Assembly: GCA_964057225.1 (NCBI GenBank) | Contig: OZ059896.1 | Coordinates: 8,184,001-8,248,000, forward strand | Origin: Auanema rhodensis | Taxonomy: Eukaryota; Nematoda; Chromadorea; Rhabditida; Rhabditidae | Length of the DNA stretch: 64,000 bases | Direction: 5' to 3' | Part shown: positions 13,086 to 26,500 of the stretch, one piece after another | Layout: the number at the start of each line of letters is the position of its first letter | Numbering within the stretch: position 1 is the first letter of the stretch | Notes under the pieces: generated by a model | The model's database searches: none | The model's input: only the letters and a program-made list of their open reading frames with translations | What the model was told of the DNA's origin: nothing | Made by a program: the position numbers and the translations under genes

Positions 13086-16000
13086 ATGTCGCTTCTTCTC
13101 TCGGGTTGGCCAGACTCTTCAGAATCTCGTCAACGTATGTTGGAGAGCTCTTCAAGCACTAACTTCCCATCTGCGTATGCTTATCCTGAGGTAACTGTTA
13201 TTGCTTATGCTATTCAAAGTTTTTTTTATCATGTCAGCAGCTTTTGTAAGCTGATTATCTTTGTTTGAAAATCTCATCTGTGATCAAGTTAGGTTTAGAA
13301 CATTAAAGAACAAAAAACGAGACGTTTGTTAAATTTTGGTATTTCATGATCTTAGACTCTCCTATGTCCTTTCATATCGTCGTCAGCAAAAAAGAGAGAA
13401 AATGTGAAATTGAGAGATTAATGGAAGTTTTGAAAGCTTCTCAAAAATTTCGCGTAATTTGATATTATGTCTCGTGCTTCTCAATCTATTCCTATCCAAC
13501 GTTTTACGTCCGAAAGTTATCTTGAGAGTCTAATAACAAAAAACTGATCGTTGTGCCATGTAATGTAAAAACAATGGAGAACGTTTTGAGAAAAATGATT
13601 TTCAATTTTAATATTTGAAAGTTAGATATTTCTGGAAAAAAACGCGAAACAAAGAAAAAAATAGATAAATACCGTAATAATATATAAATTATTTGCAGGT
13701 CTCCAGATATCTAACACTTCGTGGATTTCTTCGACGCATTAAGAATGCCCTGATTTTAATTCTTACACCTTTGATTTTCCTTCCTTTACTTCTAAGTCCT
13801 CAACAGGTTTGTATTATTGATATTACAAAATTAAATTAAAGAGAGAATTGAAAATATTTGTGAATTTTGCTGAACAACAGTGCCAAACGCAACTTCCCAA
13901 CTCTGTTTTGCATTTCACTTTAAGAAAAGAAAAGAGATCTTCAATGATCAACTTTCTGATTCTCTGATAACATAACAGATAGAAGAACCTTTCTCCTCCC
14001 TTCAAATTCACCTTCATTAATTGTCAGTTGGCTGTTCTTTTTTCATGCCTTCAGGGATTTTCCCGAGAAAAGATAAAGATATCGAGATTGTTAAAGAATC
14101 TGATTGATCTGTCCACAATGATAAGCTTTTACAATAAATCACTAAGAAGTACCGAAACATAAAATTTGTTCTTAATGATTGTGCAAAAAAAAAGTTTTTA
14201 AGTCAAATCAATCTTTTAGCAAAACTTAAGATCAATGAGTTTCTGCAAAATGCTACTACCGTGTTAAGTATTAAGCTTTCTTTAATTAGATCCGTGACTG
14301 TTGTCTATCAGCTATTTTTTGAAATCTAGATTGCGGAAAAAAAAACTTTTTTTCAATATTTTTACAAAGTACAGTAAATCATTTTACAAATAGATGTCTG
14401 TTAAGTTCGTAAAAAATGCCAATGTTTTAAGCGATAATCTGAAAACGAAACTAGAAAAGCAAGCCTCGTTTGCTCTTAGCTGATCTCATGACGTCACACG
14501 TCCTCAAATCATTGTCAAAATCAGAACGTCTTCATCTTTCGCTATTTAGCGAACTTTATCTCATTTGAAAAGTAAAAAAAAATGCTGAAACAAAAACGAT
14601 AATGTTGATGACATGGTTGATGATAATATCTTATCACGATATATATATATAAAAAATATTTTTTAAAGTAAAGAACGTTCAAATTCAATGATTGCAAACA
14701 TTACATTTGAAAATTAAAGAAAAGCAATTTGCAAGATTGTTCAAAAAACATTTCAGCTAAAACAGATTAGTATCTTCCAAATGCTTAAAGTAAAAAATTA
14801 GTTTTTTGTTGTTTATGTAGCTGCATAATTCAAAACTTTAATTAAGATAGGAAATGAACTTGAGAAAGGAAATTAGATTGGTCTTTAAAAAAAAAGAACA
14901 ACTTCTTTAAGGATTTTATGTTGAAGTTTGAAGAAAAACTAAACATTTAAAGAAATAAAAACGAGATTAATCTGCGGAATTGCAATATCTCGTTTATGAA
15001 GTACAATTGTTTCAGAAAATAAACTTATTTTTATAATTTTATATAGTGATTATACAATAATTTTTAATTTTCTAAACAGTTATACATACAGAATTTAGAA
15101 AAATATAAATTATTTTTCTTATTTTCAGGAAATGAGATGTGCATTCTGTGTTTGTATGATTGCTGTTTATTGGATGTGTGAAGTTATGCCTTTAGCTGTT
15201 ACTGCTATGTTACCTGTTGTTCTATTTCCGTTAACAGGTGTTTTAGACTGTAATACAACAGCTAAGGAATTTATGAATGTAAGTATAATATTTATAATTA
15301 TATAATTCATTTTTTATAATTTTCATTAATCTTCAATTAAATGCAATTTTTTTCATTTTTTTTTGCTGTTAATTTTGCAAGATTGAAGTTCTTTTGTCTC
15401 TAAATCTTTTTCATTGATGAAATCCTAATTTTTGAAACTTCATTTACACTTACTGATAAGATGATAACAGCTGTTAAAACTCAACGAGCGATTTCTAGTA
15501 TTATGTGCTAAAAGTGACAAAAAATAATTGTGTTTTAACACTCAAATGATTCTCTAAATTTTGATAATCAAACAAGAAATCATTAAAAAAAATATATAAA
15601 ATTAAAAAAAAATTAATATCTAAGATATGGTTATAGTTATTACAAACATTCTACTTTTATAAATAAATTCATATTTAGGATACAAACTTCTTGTTCATTG
15701 GTGGCCTTATTATGGCAACAGCAGTAGAGAAATGTGATTTACATGAAAGAGTAGCTTTATCAGTATTAAAAATGGTTGGAGGAGAACCAAAATGGTATAA
15801 CCTTGGAGGAATATTTCAAAACTTTAAATTTTGTTTTCTTCTAGGATTATGCTTGGATTCATGGTGGTAACTGCTCTTCTTAGGTATTTACTAAAATAAA
15901 ATTATTTTCTTCAACTTATCAGCTTAACTATAAAGTTATAAATTATATATTTTCAGTATGTTTATTTCAAATACAGCTACAACAGCTATGATGGTACCAA

Positions 16001-17711
16001 TTGGACAATCAGTTATTTCTCAATTAATTGCTTCATTTGAATCTCATCCACAAAATGAGTAAGTTATTTTCAATTTCAATAAAATTAATTCTCATGAGAA
16101 ATGAAAAAAAGAAGATTTGGAAATAAATAGAAAATGGTATTGTTTGATTTGTGACGATTGATCGTCAGTTTTGAACAGATCGCACGATAAATCTCAAAGT
16201 TCCATCATGTGAGCTATTGAATACAATGATCAAGTAAATAGATTCACAAAAGAAATCTAATTATAGTTTATATAATTAAAACTTCTTCTTAGCTTATAAT
16301 AATTAAAAAGTTTGAGAAAAAAAAATTTGATAACAAATAACTTAATGAATTTTATTTTATTTTTAGTGATGCTGGACGTCGTGGATGTAAGAAAATGGCT
16401 ACTGGATTAGTTATGTCTATCTGCTTTGCTGCCAACATTGGTGGAACAGGTACTGCTACAGGAACTCCATCTAACCTTGTGATGCTTGGACAATTAACTA
16501 AGTAAGTTTTTAATAATTTATGCAAAATAACAAGTGTTTCAATGATTTTAGCCTGTTTCCCGACTCAGATGGTAGCTTGAATTATATTTCTTGGATTATC
16601 TTTGCTTGTCCTCTCATGTGTGTCTGTTTGATTGTTGCTTGGATGATTTTGTGCTTCTTCTTCTTACGATCTGCTCCAGCTAAAGATGATCATATTACTG
16701 AACTTCTTCATTCTCGTTATGATAAACTTCCCAGAATTAGGTAAGTTAATATTAAATATAAAGCTAAATAAAATGAATAATTAATAGTTATGCTGAAAAA
16801 TCCGTCTGTTATTGCTTTGGACTACTTCTCTTCCTCTGGATCTTCCGTAATCCTGGAATCTTCGAGGGATTCGGAAGCATGTTCCCTAAAGGATACTATA
16901 CCGATGCTACATCTGCTATGATTGTTTCATTTCTTTTATTTATTCTTCCTAATGAAAAGCCTGAATTATTTACTTACGTTAAGGATGATGATCTTAAAAA
17001 GGTATTATATCTAATCTAATTATATCTAAATTATATTTGAATTCTTTCAGAGATCATGCCTTATGGATTGGGCAACAATGCAAAAAACTTTCCCTTGGAG
17101 TGTAGTGTTCCTTCTTGGTGGAGGTTTCGCTTTAGCTGCTGGAGTCAAAGAATCTGGATTATCTCTTCAAATTGGAGCATCATTAGCTGAAATTAAACAT
17201 TTACCACTTTGGGTTCTTCAACTTATTACTATGGCTATAGCAATGATTATCACAAATATCTGTAGTAATACCGTAACAGCTAGTATCTTTGTTCCAATCG
17301 TAGCCACTTTGGTGAGTATTATTTTCTTACAAATCACATAATTATAATATAATTTTGAATAATTATATAATAATTTTTATTATATTCAGGCTCAACAAAC
17401 GGAAAGTCATCCATTCACTTTGATGCTTCCTGTAACATTAGCTTGTTCATTCGCCTTCGTATTACCTGTAGGAACTCCACCAAACGCTATTGTATTTGGA
17501 AGCGGAATGGTAAAAGTATCAGATATGGTGAGTGCTATATACTTATAATAATAATTTATATATTTTATTATAGGTTACTGTGGGATTGTTAGTATCAGCT
17601 GTTACTCTTTTCCTGACAATCGCATACATGAATACATTTGCTCTTCTCTTATTGCCATTGAACGAATTTCCATCTTGGGCTATAATGGAGAATGTGACAC
17701 ATGTTCTTTAA
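13086..17711 (+). CDS. SLC13/NAC-type Na+-coupled di/tricarboxylate symporter
   Basis: Twelve exons encode about 564 residues, the usual SLC13 length: 13086-13190, 13699-13806, 15129-15278, 15679-15794, 15845-15883, 15957-16058, 16367-16501, 16552-16740, 16788-17001, 17051-17311, 17390-17527, 17574-17711. The family imports succinate, citrate and related Krebs-cycle acids with Na+ across the plasma membrane (INDY; C. elegans NAC-1, -2 and -3). Both Ser-Asn-Thr motifs of the inverted repeat are present: SNTATTAMM at about residues 177-185 and CSNTVTA at about 457-463. The C-terminal GTPPNAIVF motif (about 501-509) and [12 protein letters not shown] in exon 7 are also intact. The first exon is a short hydrophilic leader, then [14 protein letters not shown] opens the core. 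The start is the first ATG after the acceptor at 13,073. Which NAC paralogue it matches cannot be settled by eye. The 3' UTR may run to AATAAA at 18,609 or 18,822. Confidence 0.93.
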
Positions 17712-18608
17712 TTCAGAAAGTAGCATTCAGTATGCAAGCCATATCATCCGGTTTTTTCTGAGAGATCTCCAACTTAATTCTTCTCATTATTTTCATTTAT
17801 CATTTGTCATCAGTTTTCAGATTGTTTAGATTTATATTTCGGATAGATTATACCTGTTAGATTACATTACCAAATGTGACTTCCCTACTTCTAAGATTAT
17901 CTGTATACGTAATATAGCTAGATCTCTGTTGTTTTCTTTTCATTTCTATTCCATTTTTCTCTCAGTATTCTCTAGTAGATATTGCTCCTCATTCTGGTAG
18001 CACAACACAAATCTCTATGAGAAAACACCATCGGAAGACTATGATATTGGCTTCATTGTTCTAGTTTTATAATTAATTTTATTCCAAGCTCATTCAAAAA
18101 TTTGAAAATTCAATTGCCCATTCTATGAACCACTGATCAATCATATTTATTCTCATTCCATTTATATCTACCGTTCTATGTCCTCTAATTAAGATTTTGT
18201 TCCTTCGTCTCTAATTGACAAAAAAATATATCAATAACTCTTCTAAGGATTATGACTAATCTAAATAATTGAGTTTCAACTTTATTCTGCTCACAGTAAT
18301 CATTTTTTGCGGGTTCCATGCACAGAGTACGATTTATATTATCGAACTCTATACTATATCCGCCTGGAGTATAATTATTACGTTGCATATTGTACGGTTT
18401 TTGAATCTGTGTTTAATTATTGTTTTATAATATGTTATGTTCTTATCATTAATAATTTTATATTCTATACAATTAATGTTTTTTTTTCTTCTTTTTCTTT
18501 GTGTATTTTCATTTTAAAAATCTAGATATATGACACATACGAACTGATATAAGCGATATATATCGCTTTAAACCATATTTTTTTCTAAGCTGACGTTTCT
18601 ACTATTAG

Positions 18609-18827
18609 AATAAATGACCTAATTATCCATATATATTTTGCAAAATATTTAATTTATATAATTTACATTGATTAGTTACTTCTCCTCCTTTTTTTTCTAA
18701 ATACATGAGCTTTTGCTTCAATGCAACTATCTGAGTAACTATTTTCTTCCTGTTCCCGAAATTAGCTTCTCCTCTTTTATATGTGCTATGTGTCAATTAT
18801 GATTTCTTGAAATTCTTGAAAAATAAA
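18609..18827 (+). promoter_or_regulatory. Candidate poly(A) signals of the SLC13 gene
   Basis: AATAAA hexamers occur at 18,609-18,614 and 18,822-18,827, about 0.9 and 1.1 kb after the stop codon. No closer canonical signal was noticed. AATAAA is common in AT-rich DNA, so the assignment is weak. Confidence 0.3.
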
Positions 18828-20035
18828 ATATTGTTTATATAATTATATGTTTCAAACAAAAAACAAAAACAAAACAGTAATTCATTAAAAAAAATATTAT
18901 TTGAAACTGTATTTTCCTATAAGTAATTTTGAAATTTATTTTCATAAATTTTTTACAATAAAAACCAAAACGTCAGTAAACATAATGTTTTTTTTAAAGA
19001 AAAAAAAGAATAATTTAATAGAAAAAAATGTTTATTTTCGTTATTTCAAAAGAAAAATGTGAAACAATTGATAATAGCTTAAGAAGAATACAATACATTC
19101 TTACATTTTTATGTATAAGATAATGAAATTGTTAAAGTATATATTAAAGAAAGAACTTATTTTGTTATGAAAGTACTTTATTTTAAATTATATTTCCAAA
19201 TATTATCATATATATACATAATATGTATATACGAAGATATTTCCATTTTATATCCAAAAATAGTTTTTAAAATCAAAACAACCGATTTGTCAGCATAAAT
19301 ATATCAAAATGAACCAATAATGTATTGAATATAAGATTTAATAATACATTTTTCTTTATTTTAGCTTAAATTCTTATGATAATGATCTTCATATTTTGTA
19401 TAAATTCTTACAATTTCTTATAGTATTCAATTGTTTGAGAAAAATTTCATGACGTAAACATTCAAAGATTCTCAAGAAAGTTGTTTGAATCTATCCTGTT
19501 TACCGGAAGTTCGAGATATGTATTTGAATTCTACTAATATATTTAGTTATAACTAATCTATTTCCGCTTTAAGCTCATTATATGCTTGTTTTTTTCTCAT
19601 AAACTTTCAATGAAATAATATCAGGAAGAAGCATTGATATATGTTTTTTTAATTTAATTATTTTCTTCAAAACCGTATGATTGCAGGTATGTTGGAAAGT
19701 TGAAGCAGTGAGAACATTTAATATATTTTTTATCATAAAATAATAATTAAAATTAATATATTATATTATATTCATTATGTTTAAGAATTAATTAATGTTT
19801 GGAACTAAGTTATTTGATCATCGTATATTCTTTTCTCATGTTGTATCGTCTTTTCAATTGTTTGGAGAAAACAAAAGTGTCCTCTCCAGGAATTTTACAG
19901 CTTTCATGTTTAAATCCAAAAAGTACAAAGTTCATCTTTATTCAAATGTTATAAATCTAAGATCAGACAGAATTGAATGAAATTATCGTTTTCCTGTTGT
20001 CTATTATTTTTGTAAAGATAATTGGCTCATATAAA

Positions 20036-20056
20036 GAAGAAGAAGAAGAAGAAGAA
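20036..20056. repeat. (GAA)n microsatellite
   Basis: About seven GAA units. Confidence 0.9.
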
Positions 20057-22505
20057 GTATATATTATATATTATCAAATAATTTGTTATTGAAATGTTAT
20101 TTTTACTAATTTCATATATATTAAGTTAAATTATTGTAGTTTTCATATAATTATATTTATATACTTTATTTTGAAAAGCTACTATTATATTCTTTGTCAT
20201 CATTTATCTAAAAGAAATTTTTAGGGATTTCATTTCTAAGGACTACACTATGCTTTGATACTAATTACTTTGTTTATACTTCAATTTACATATAACATTT
20301 TCTAAGACAATCCAATTTTAGGTGAATATATGAATATACTTGTTCTCATCATAGTTTTTCTTAATGTTATTCGTCTTAAACGTTAAAAAATTGCAACTAC
20401 TGCTAAGCATTTGTTTGCCTTTGATTATGATTTTCTTCGATTATTTTCCTTTTTTTCACGACACATTAAAACGTCTATTTCTTTTCATTTCAGTTACATT
20501 TTTTCTATGAACCACAGTGCTTTTCCAGGCTCCACCTTCATACCCTCTGATGTGAGTTATACAAATTCCAGACTGAAATTCTGCAGACTAAGTACCTTTT
20601 TCATTATTCACGCTAAGGTGGCACCTCCTCCTTCTAACATTTTTCTTTTTTTTTCCTTCGTTTCTTAACTCTCAGAAGCAAATACTTTTAAAGTTCTTCT
20701 ATTCAAGTCTATATACTTTAAGAACAATACATTCAGATGTAATTGTAAAATAACTAACTTTTTACTTTATGTTCAATTTCATCCATCATAAGTAGTATTC
20801 CAATATAAAACTTTTTATAATGATTTACTCAAAAGAATCGCATATTCCAAGGATTTTCTTAATAAGCAATTTCCTCAAATTCCAAGCATATATGTATATG
20901 CGAATATCTAACTATATACATAAGCTTTAAATGTCATATGTAGTTTGCCAGATAATTTCAAGTCATATGTAGTATCTATATACATATATAGATAATATTT
21001 CTCATCTGAAATTCTATTTCATTTTCAATTCTTCATCATATTCTTCTTATAATCACAATTATTTGTTTTATTCTCATTAGAAATCATAGATATCTTAGCT
21101 TTTTCATCTATGAAGTTTTGTTCGTCATTTGTGTGCAACAGATCATCTTCATCCTTATTCTTCGAATTTATTGGACTACACTATGTTAATTTGAAAAAGA
21201 ACAATGGATTCAATACTTTGAAAATGACCAATCTATAGAGAATTTCAACTAAAAACCAAAAAGCAATTATGAAAATTCAAAGAAAAATATTAGACGAACA
21301 TGATGATCATAGTATTTATATTTCTTATCCAACAACATATATTTTATTCAAAATCAAATCTTCTCTGTCTTTCTATTATTTTTTGAAAGAAATTCAAATA
21401 AATAGATGTTTCTATCAATTCAACAGAGATGATACTTTTCAGTCTCTGTCTTGTCTTTCTTATGTTATCTTTAACCCTTCTTCTTATTCTTTTTCTCTTT
21501 ATTCAGTTTCTTTTTTTAACCATTAGTTGTATCATATTCTTAGTAATACTGTTATGTATGTCTTTTAAAAAGCATTGCCTTTTCTCTTTATATGTCAAAA
21601 AAAAAAAGAAAATAACTTCTAAAGGTTTGCTTTTGAAACTTGTTAAAGCTATTCGACCTGGCGAATAATAGACAATAAGGATAAAGATTTTCCTACATAC
21701 CAATTTAACAAACTTGTTAATAATAATATTAATAATACTTATAATTATTTTAAATAATTTTTAAAACAATAGAAAACAAATATCTTCAAATCTTTACGTT
21801 TATATATACATATGTAAGTATGTATGTATGTAAGTATAAATATATAATATATTTTAATTTAAATCATATATAATAGTATAATATTAATCTATTATATTGT
21901 CTCTTTTTAACTATTATTTAATATTCCCTCATAAATAAGGAAAATTACTCAAAACTTATTCGCTAATCCATTAGCTGCTTGTTTTGGCAATGTTCGTCCT
22001 CTTGGACCACCATAACCAAAAAGCAATCATCCATGTTCGTCGTGGTTCCTATAAGAAGTCGAAGCAGACAGCATTTCTACGCCTGTCATCATCATTGTTT
22101 CAAAGATTTTCGAATAGAATATCTAATGATTATATCTATAGTTTTATAAAAAAAAATAATAATTTATAGATAACCATAAAGATCATTGATAGTTCTCCCC
22201 CCCCCCACCTTCTCCTTCTTCTTGTATATAACAATAATCTATTTGATGATGAACTACTCATCTAATCAAAATTTTATGAAGACAAGAACAAGAAAATTGA
22301 CTATAAAACAATTATTTTATTCAAATAATGTTCTATCGTTTGTTATATATTCAACTATATACATAGTATATATCTTAGAGTATATTGTATAATAAAGAAT
22401 GCGGATGCATTCATTTCCTTTGCATTATGGAATTTTATTCAATATATAAAAAAATTTTTTAACTTGTCTGCTCACACATACTTTGCCCAATAGTATACAT
22501 TGCGA

Positions 22506-22508
<3 letters not shown>

Positions 22509-22544
<36 letters not shown>

Positions 22545-22556
22545 TCTCTCTCTTTC
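22509..22556. repeat. (CT)n microsatellite
   Basis: CT repeat with one CCC interruption, about 1 kb before the channel gene and on its sense strand. Confidence 0.95.
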
Positions 22557-23513
22557 TTTCCTAAATGTTTCTTTTTAAGCTTATATTCTTGAAGCTGCTC
22601 GTAAGAAAATGGTATTTTGTAATATGAATAATCTTTTTCATCTTATTAATGCTAATTCTATATTAATTATAATTTATTAAAAAATTGTTACGTATATTGT
22701 ATTTTGAAATAATTCTTTCAATAATTATTGCTTTTCAATCCTTTTTTAAACAGAAACAATGCTTCTTTCTACATTTCCTAGTTACTCTTCTTTAATTTCT
22801 ATTGCCTTCTTTTTTGTGCTGATCTTTCATTTTCTTGTTATTGGAGCCGAACAATTGCTTTTGGTTTGGCTAGGTTCTTCCAAATAGATTACGTGCAACC
22901 TGGTCTGTTTTGCGAAAAAAATAAACCGCTATAGGTAAGAATAAGGTTTCCAGAGAAGTATGATGAAAAGGGATAGCCAAAAAGGTATACAAGCTGGAAA
23001 GAAGCGCGTGGGAACGAGAGTGGGGACCACTAAACGGAAAAAAAAGGAGAGAATAAGAGAAAAAGGTTAAAGAGAGAAAGCCAACTTCAAAATACCTTAA
23101 AAGGTAAAAAAAGAGAAAGAGGGGGAAGGGAGGTTAAGAAAAACTAAAAAATGGACACTGCCTCAAGGAAGTTTGCTATAGAATGAAAGGCTTTTCATAT
23201 GAAAAGCAAGTTATTCATGTTTTTTTTTCATCTGCCTAGTCTTTCTTTTTTTTCTGAAAAAGAAAATGTAGGAAGGTGTTTTAACCTACTTTATTGCGTC
23301 AATTCTTCATCTCAACTTATAATGTAATCTGTTTTTGAGAGCCCGTATATTATTTCTCACCTAATGTCCAAAACTCACAAATTTTGTATGTGAATTAGCC
23401 TATGTAATATTGTTTTTATAATTTATTTCAAAGATAATAGATCGTCTTATTTTGTATTTTTTGTTAGAAAATGAGCGGAATAATCATTTTATCACCATAA
23501 TTTCAGAAAAAAA

Positions 23514-26500
23514 ATGCTATATCGTTCATCATATTCGTTTTTATTAATAACGCTGTTAATATTTATTCTATGTACTTGTCGTGTGTATGGCCATTGTGAG
23601 TTAACCTATAATATAATATAATATACTATATATATATACATAAATATTTCAACAAAACAATTTTTTTGTTAACATTCTTTATGCTAATTTAATTTTTTGC
23701 ATACGTACGTGGTCGAAAATGACGTTAATATCATTTCATAAGCTTGTAAACGTCCAAACGGTTGTGCTGTTTAGGATTATTATTCAAAATATTATTTTTT
23801 AATTTAATTAAAACATAAGTATAATTCAATATTTAGAATTAAATTAATTCTATATTAATACAGATATCTTGTTTTTCTAACTATTTTTTCATAAAACTAT
23901 TTTAGATAATGATTCATCTTCTATTTTACAAACCATTTTCCAAGACTATGACAAGCGAGTTCTTCCTAATAATGATGGTCCAGTTCTTATAAACATGTCA
24001 ATTGTGTTAGGAATACTCATTGAACTTGTAAGTAAAACTAATCTAAAATTAGAAAAAATAATTACAAACAACTATGTTCTACACACACCTCTACACATGA
24101 AAATTATAAAAAATTAATTTGATATCAATCGCTTCCTTCCAAAGCTCATCTAATGAATTTCGTAGAAAAAAATTATTTTAAGAAAAACTCAAAATTTCTG
24201 ATTAAAGGCACATATGATTTTTTCATAGCTTTCAAGCCTAAGAAAGCTTATTTTGAATATTGGTATCAGTAAAACGACAAACATTGCATGTCTAGAATTA
24301 ATATTACTGTGGGGTACTGTTATCTTTAATTATAATATACATAAATACAAATGATTATACATATAGTAGAACATATTACTAATATATAATTGTATAATCA
24401 TTGTTTATATTCTCACCGTTTTTCAGTTCAATTTTGCAGAAATTTGTTTTTTTTTGCTGCAAATTTTGGACAATTCAGGGATAACTCAATTCAGAAGATC
24501 TTTTGACCATGAATAGATAGATCTTCTTATATTTTCTATTTACGTTATTTTTTTTTATTTCAGAGGGAAAATCAACAATTGGCAAGTTACGTTATTTCTC
24601 ACACACAACGATGGAAAGATCGCCGATTATCCTGGGATCCGAGCAATTTTGACGGACAATCTGAGGTAGCAAAACTTCCGAATTCAATACTAGAATGAGA
24701 AAATGAGAACATTTTCAAATAATTTTTTTTTGATTTTTGACGTGCTTGATTTATGAATGGAAATACGTGAAATTGAAATTGAGGAACTTCATATTTGATA
24801 TATACTTGTCAATTTTATTTTATTTAATGAATATTTTATTTCTTTTTTTAGGTAATTGTACCACAATCAATGGTTTGGATTCCAAAACTATTTGTATATA
24901 ACAGGTTTATAACAATTATATAAGAATATTAAATATTTTAATCGTTTAGTGTTGAAACAAAAGAAATGCTCACACCAAATCGTGCGGATGTTCGATTACA
25001 TTCTGATGGAAATATCAAAATAAATATTCCACAATATGTATCAGCTATATGTCGAATAGAAACACAAGCATTTCCTTTTGATTATCAAGTTGATATCTAA
25101 AATCTAAAATATAATAATATTAATTTAAATTATTTTAGTTTTGTGCTGTAGCATTAGCTTCACCGTTATTAAATATAAATGAAATGATAGTTGATGCTAC
25201 ACGGCCACCAAAAGATTCTTATTTCACTGTAAGTTAAAACTAAACAATTTACTTGAAAAACTATCAAAAGATATTTCTTGTTTTTATATAAAAATGTATT
25301 GTTAAGGGTAATGCTGAATGGAATCTGTTCAATGTATCTGTAAAACATTTAACCTTTGTTGAAGAAGGAGAATCCCGTGTGGAGGTAATTATTTTCAAGT
25401 TCTTCAATGTATAGTATACATATATCAAAAAGTTCAATACTATAACATCTGCTTTTGATTAAAACTATTTGTATAAAAATATATTTTATTTTAATTTATA
25501 ATAATTCTCTGAAGAATAAAATAATATTTTACAGATTCATTATATTTTTCATTTACAACGTCGTCCAATTTATTATATTACCGTTATTGTTGCTCCAACG
25601 TTTCTCATATCAGCTCTGTCAATTTTGGGAATTTTCTCCCCTGGTAATTCAGATGGCCCACGAAATGAGAAGGTTTGTTTCCTATATGACTTTAATAAGA
25701 AAGAACTTAATATTTCAAAGATGCTTTATTATTTTGCTGATTCATAGAATTCTGTTAGAAAATAAGCTTTCTTGAGCAAAGTTTAGTTTATTATTTTATT
25801 TTCAACCAAATACTATTTTTATTTCAAATAAAAAGGAAACAATGGTATATTATATTATAAATTATAATAAATAATTTGAAATAAGCATGTATTTCACTGT
25901 ATTTCATTTTAGGGAGGAAATGAGAACGTAAGGAAACTTTTGAGTTGCTTTAGCTTTTTTTTAAATTTATTTTCTTTTTTTTAACAAATTTTTTTAACAA
26001 TTTCTTATGTTTTTATTATTATAGTTTTAACAATATATAAAGCTTGGGAATGCTTGTTAGTTAATGAAACTAACACATTGTTTTCATTTAATTTAATAAA
26101 AATTTTGTATTTTTAGGTTTCGCTCGGATTAGGTAGTTTATTGGCTATGACGGTTTTGTTGGGAATTGTAGCTGGAGCAATGCCAAAGAGTAACTCAATT
26201 CCTCTTTTAGGTATCAGTATGCACAATTCGTTTTTGAAATTGAATATGCTATTTCAGGTTATTATATTTTGATTGTGATATGTTTATGTGCTATTGCTGT
26301 AAGTATTTCTATGGCATTTTTAGCTGTAAGCAAACAGTATATAGAAAAAGGTAATGAAGACAATTTTTTAAAAGTACTATATATGATTTCATTAGGTGAA
26401 CTGCCCTCTAAGCGGACTATGAAAATTTTATTAATGGAAGATTCTCGTATACGACGACGAGCAACCATGTATAGAGCTCGAGCTCAACATCAATACGTGT

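Larger units (their letters stand above)
17712..23513. other. Intergenic region between SLC13 and channel genes
   Basis: The first kilobase is probably SLC13 3' UTR. No supported exon chain follows. Visible structure: a perfect 18-base palindrome at 18,551-18,568, a GAA run at 20,036-20,056, a less AT-rich island at about 21,960-22,110, a C run at 22,197-22,206, a CT microsatellite at 22,509-22,556 and a polypurine tract at about 22,913-23,160. Confidence 0.6.
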
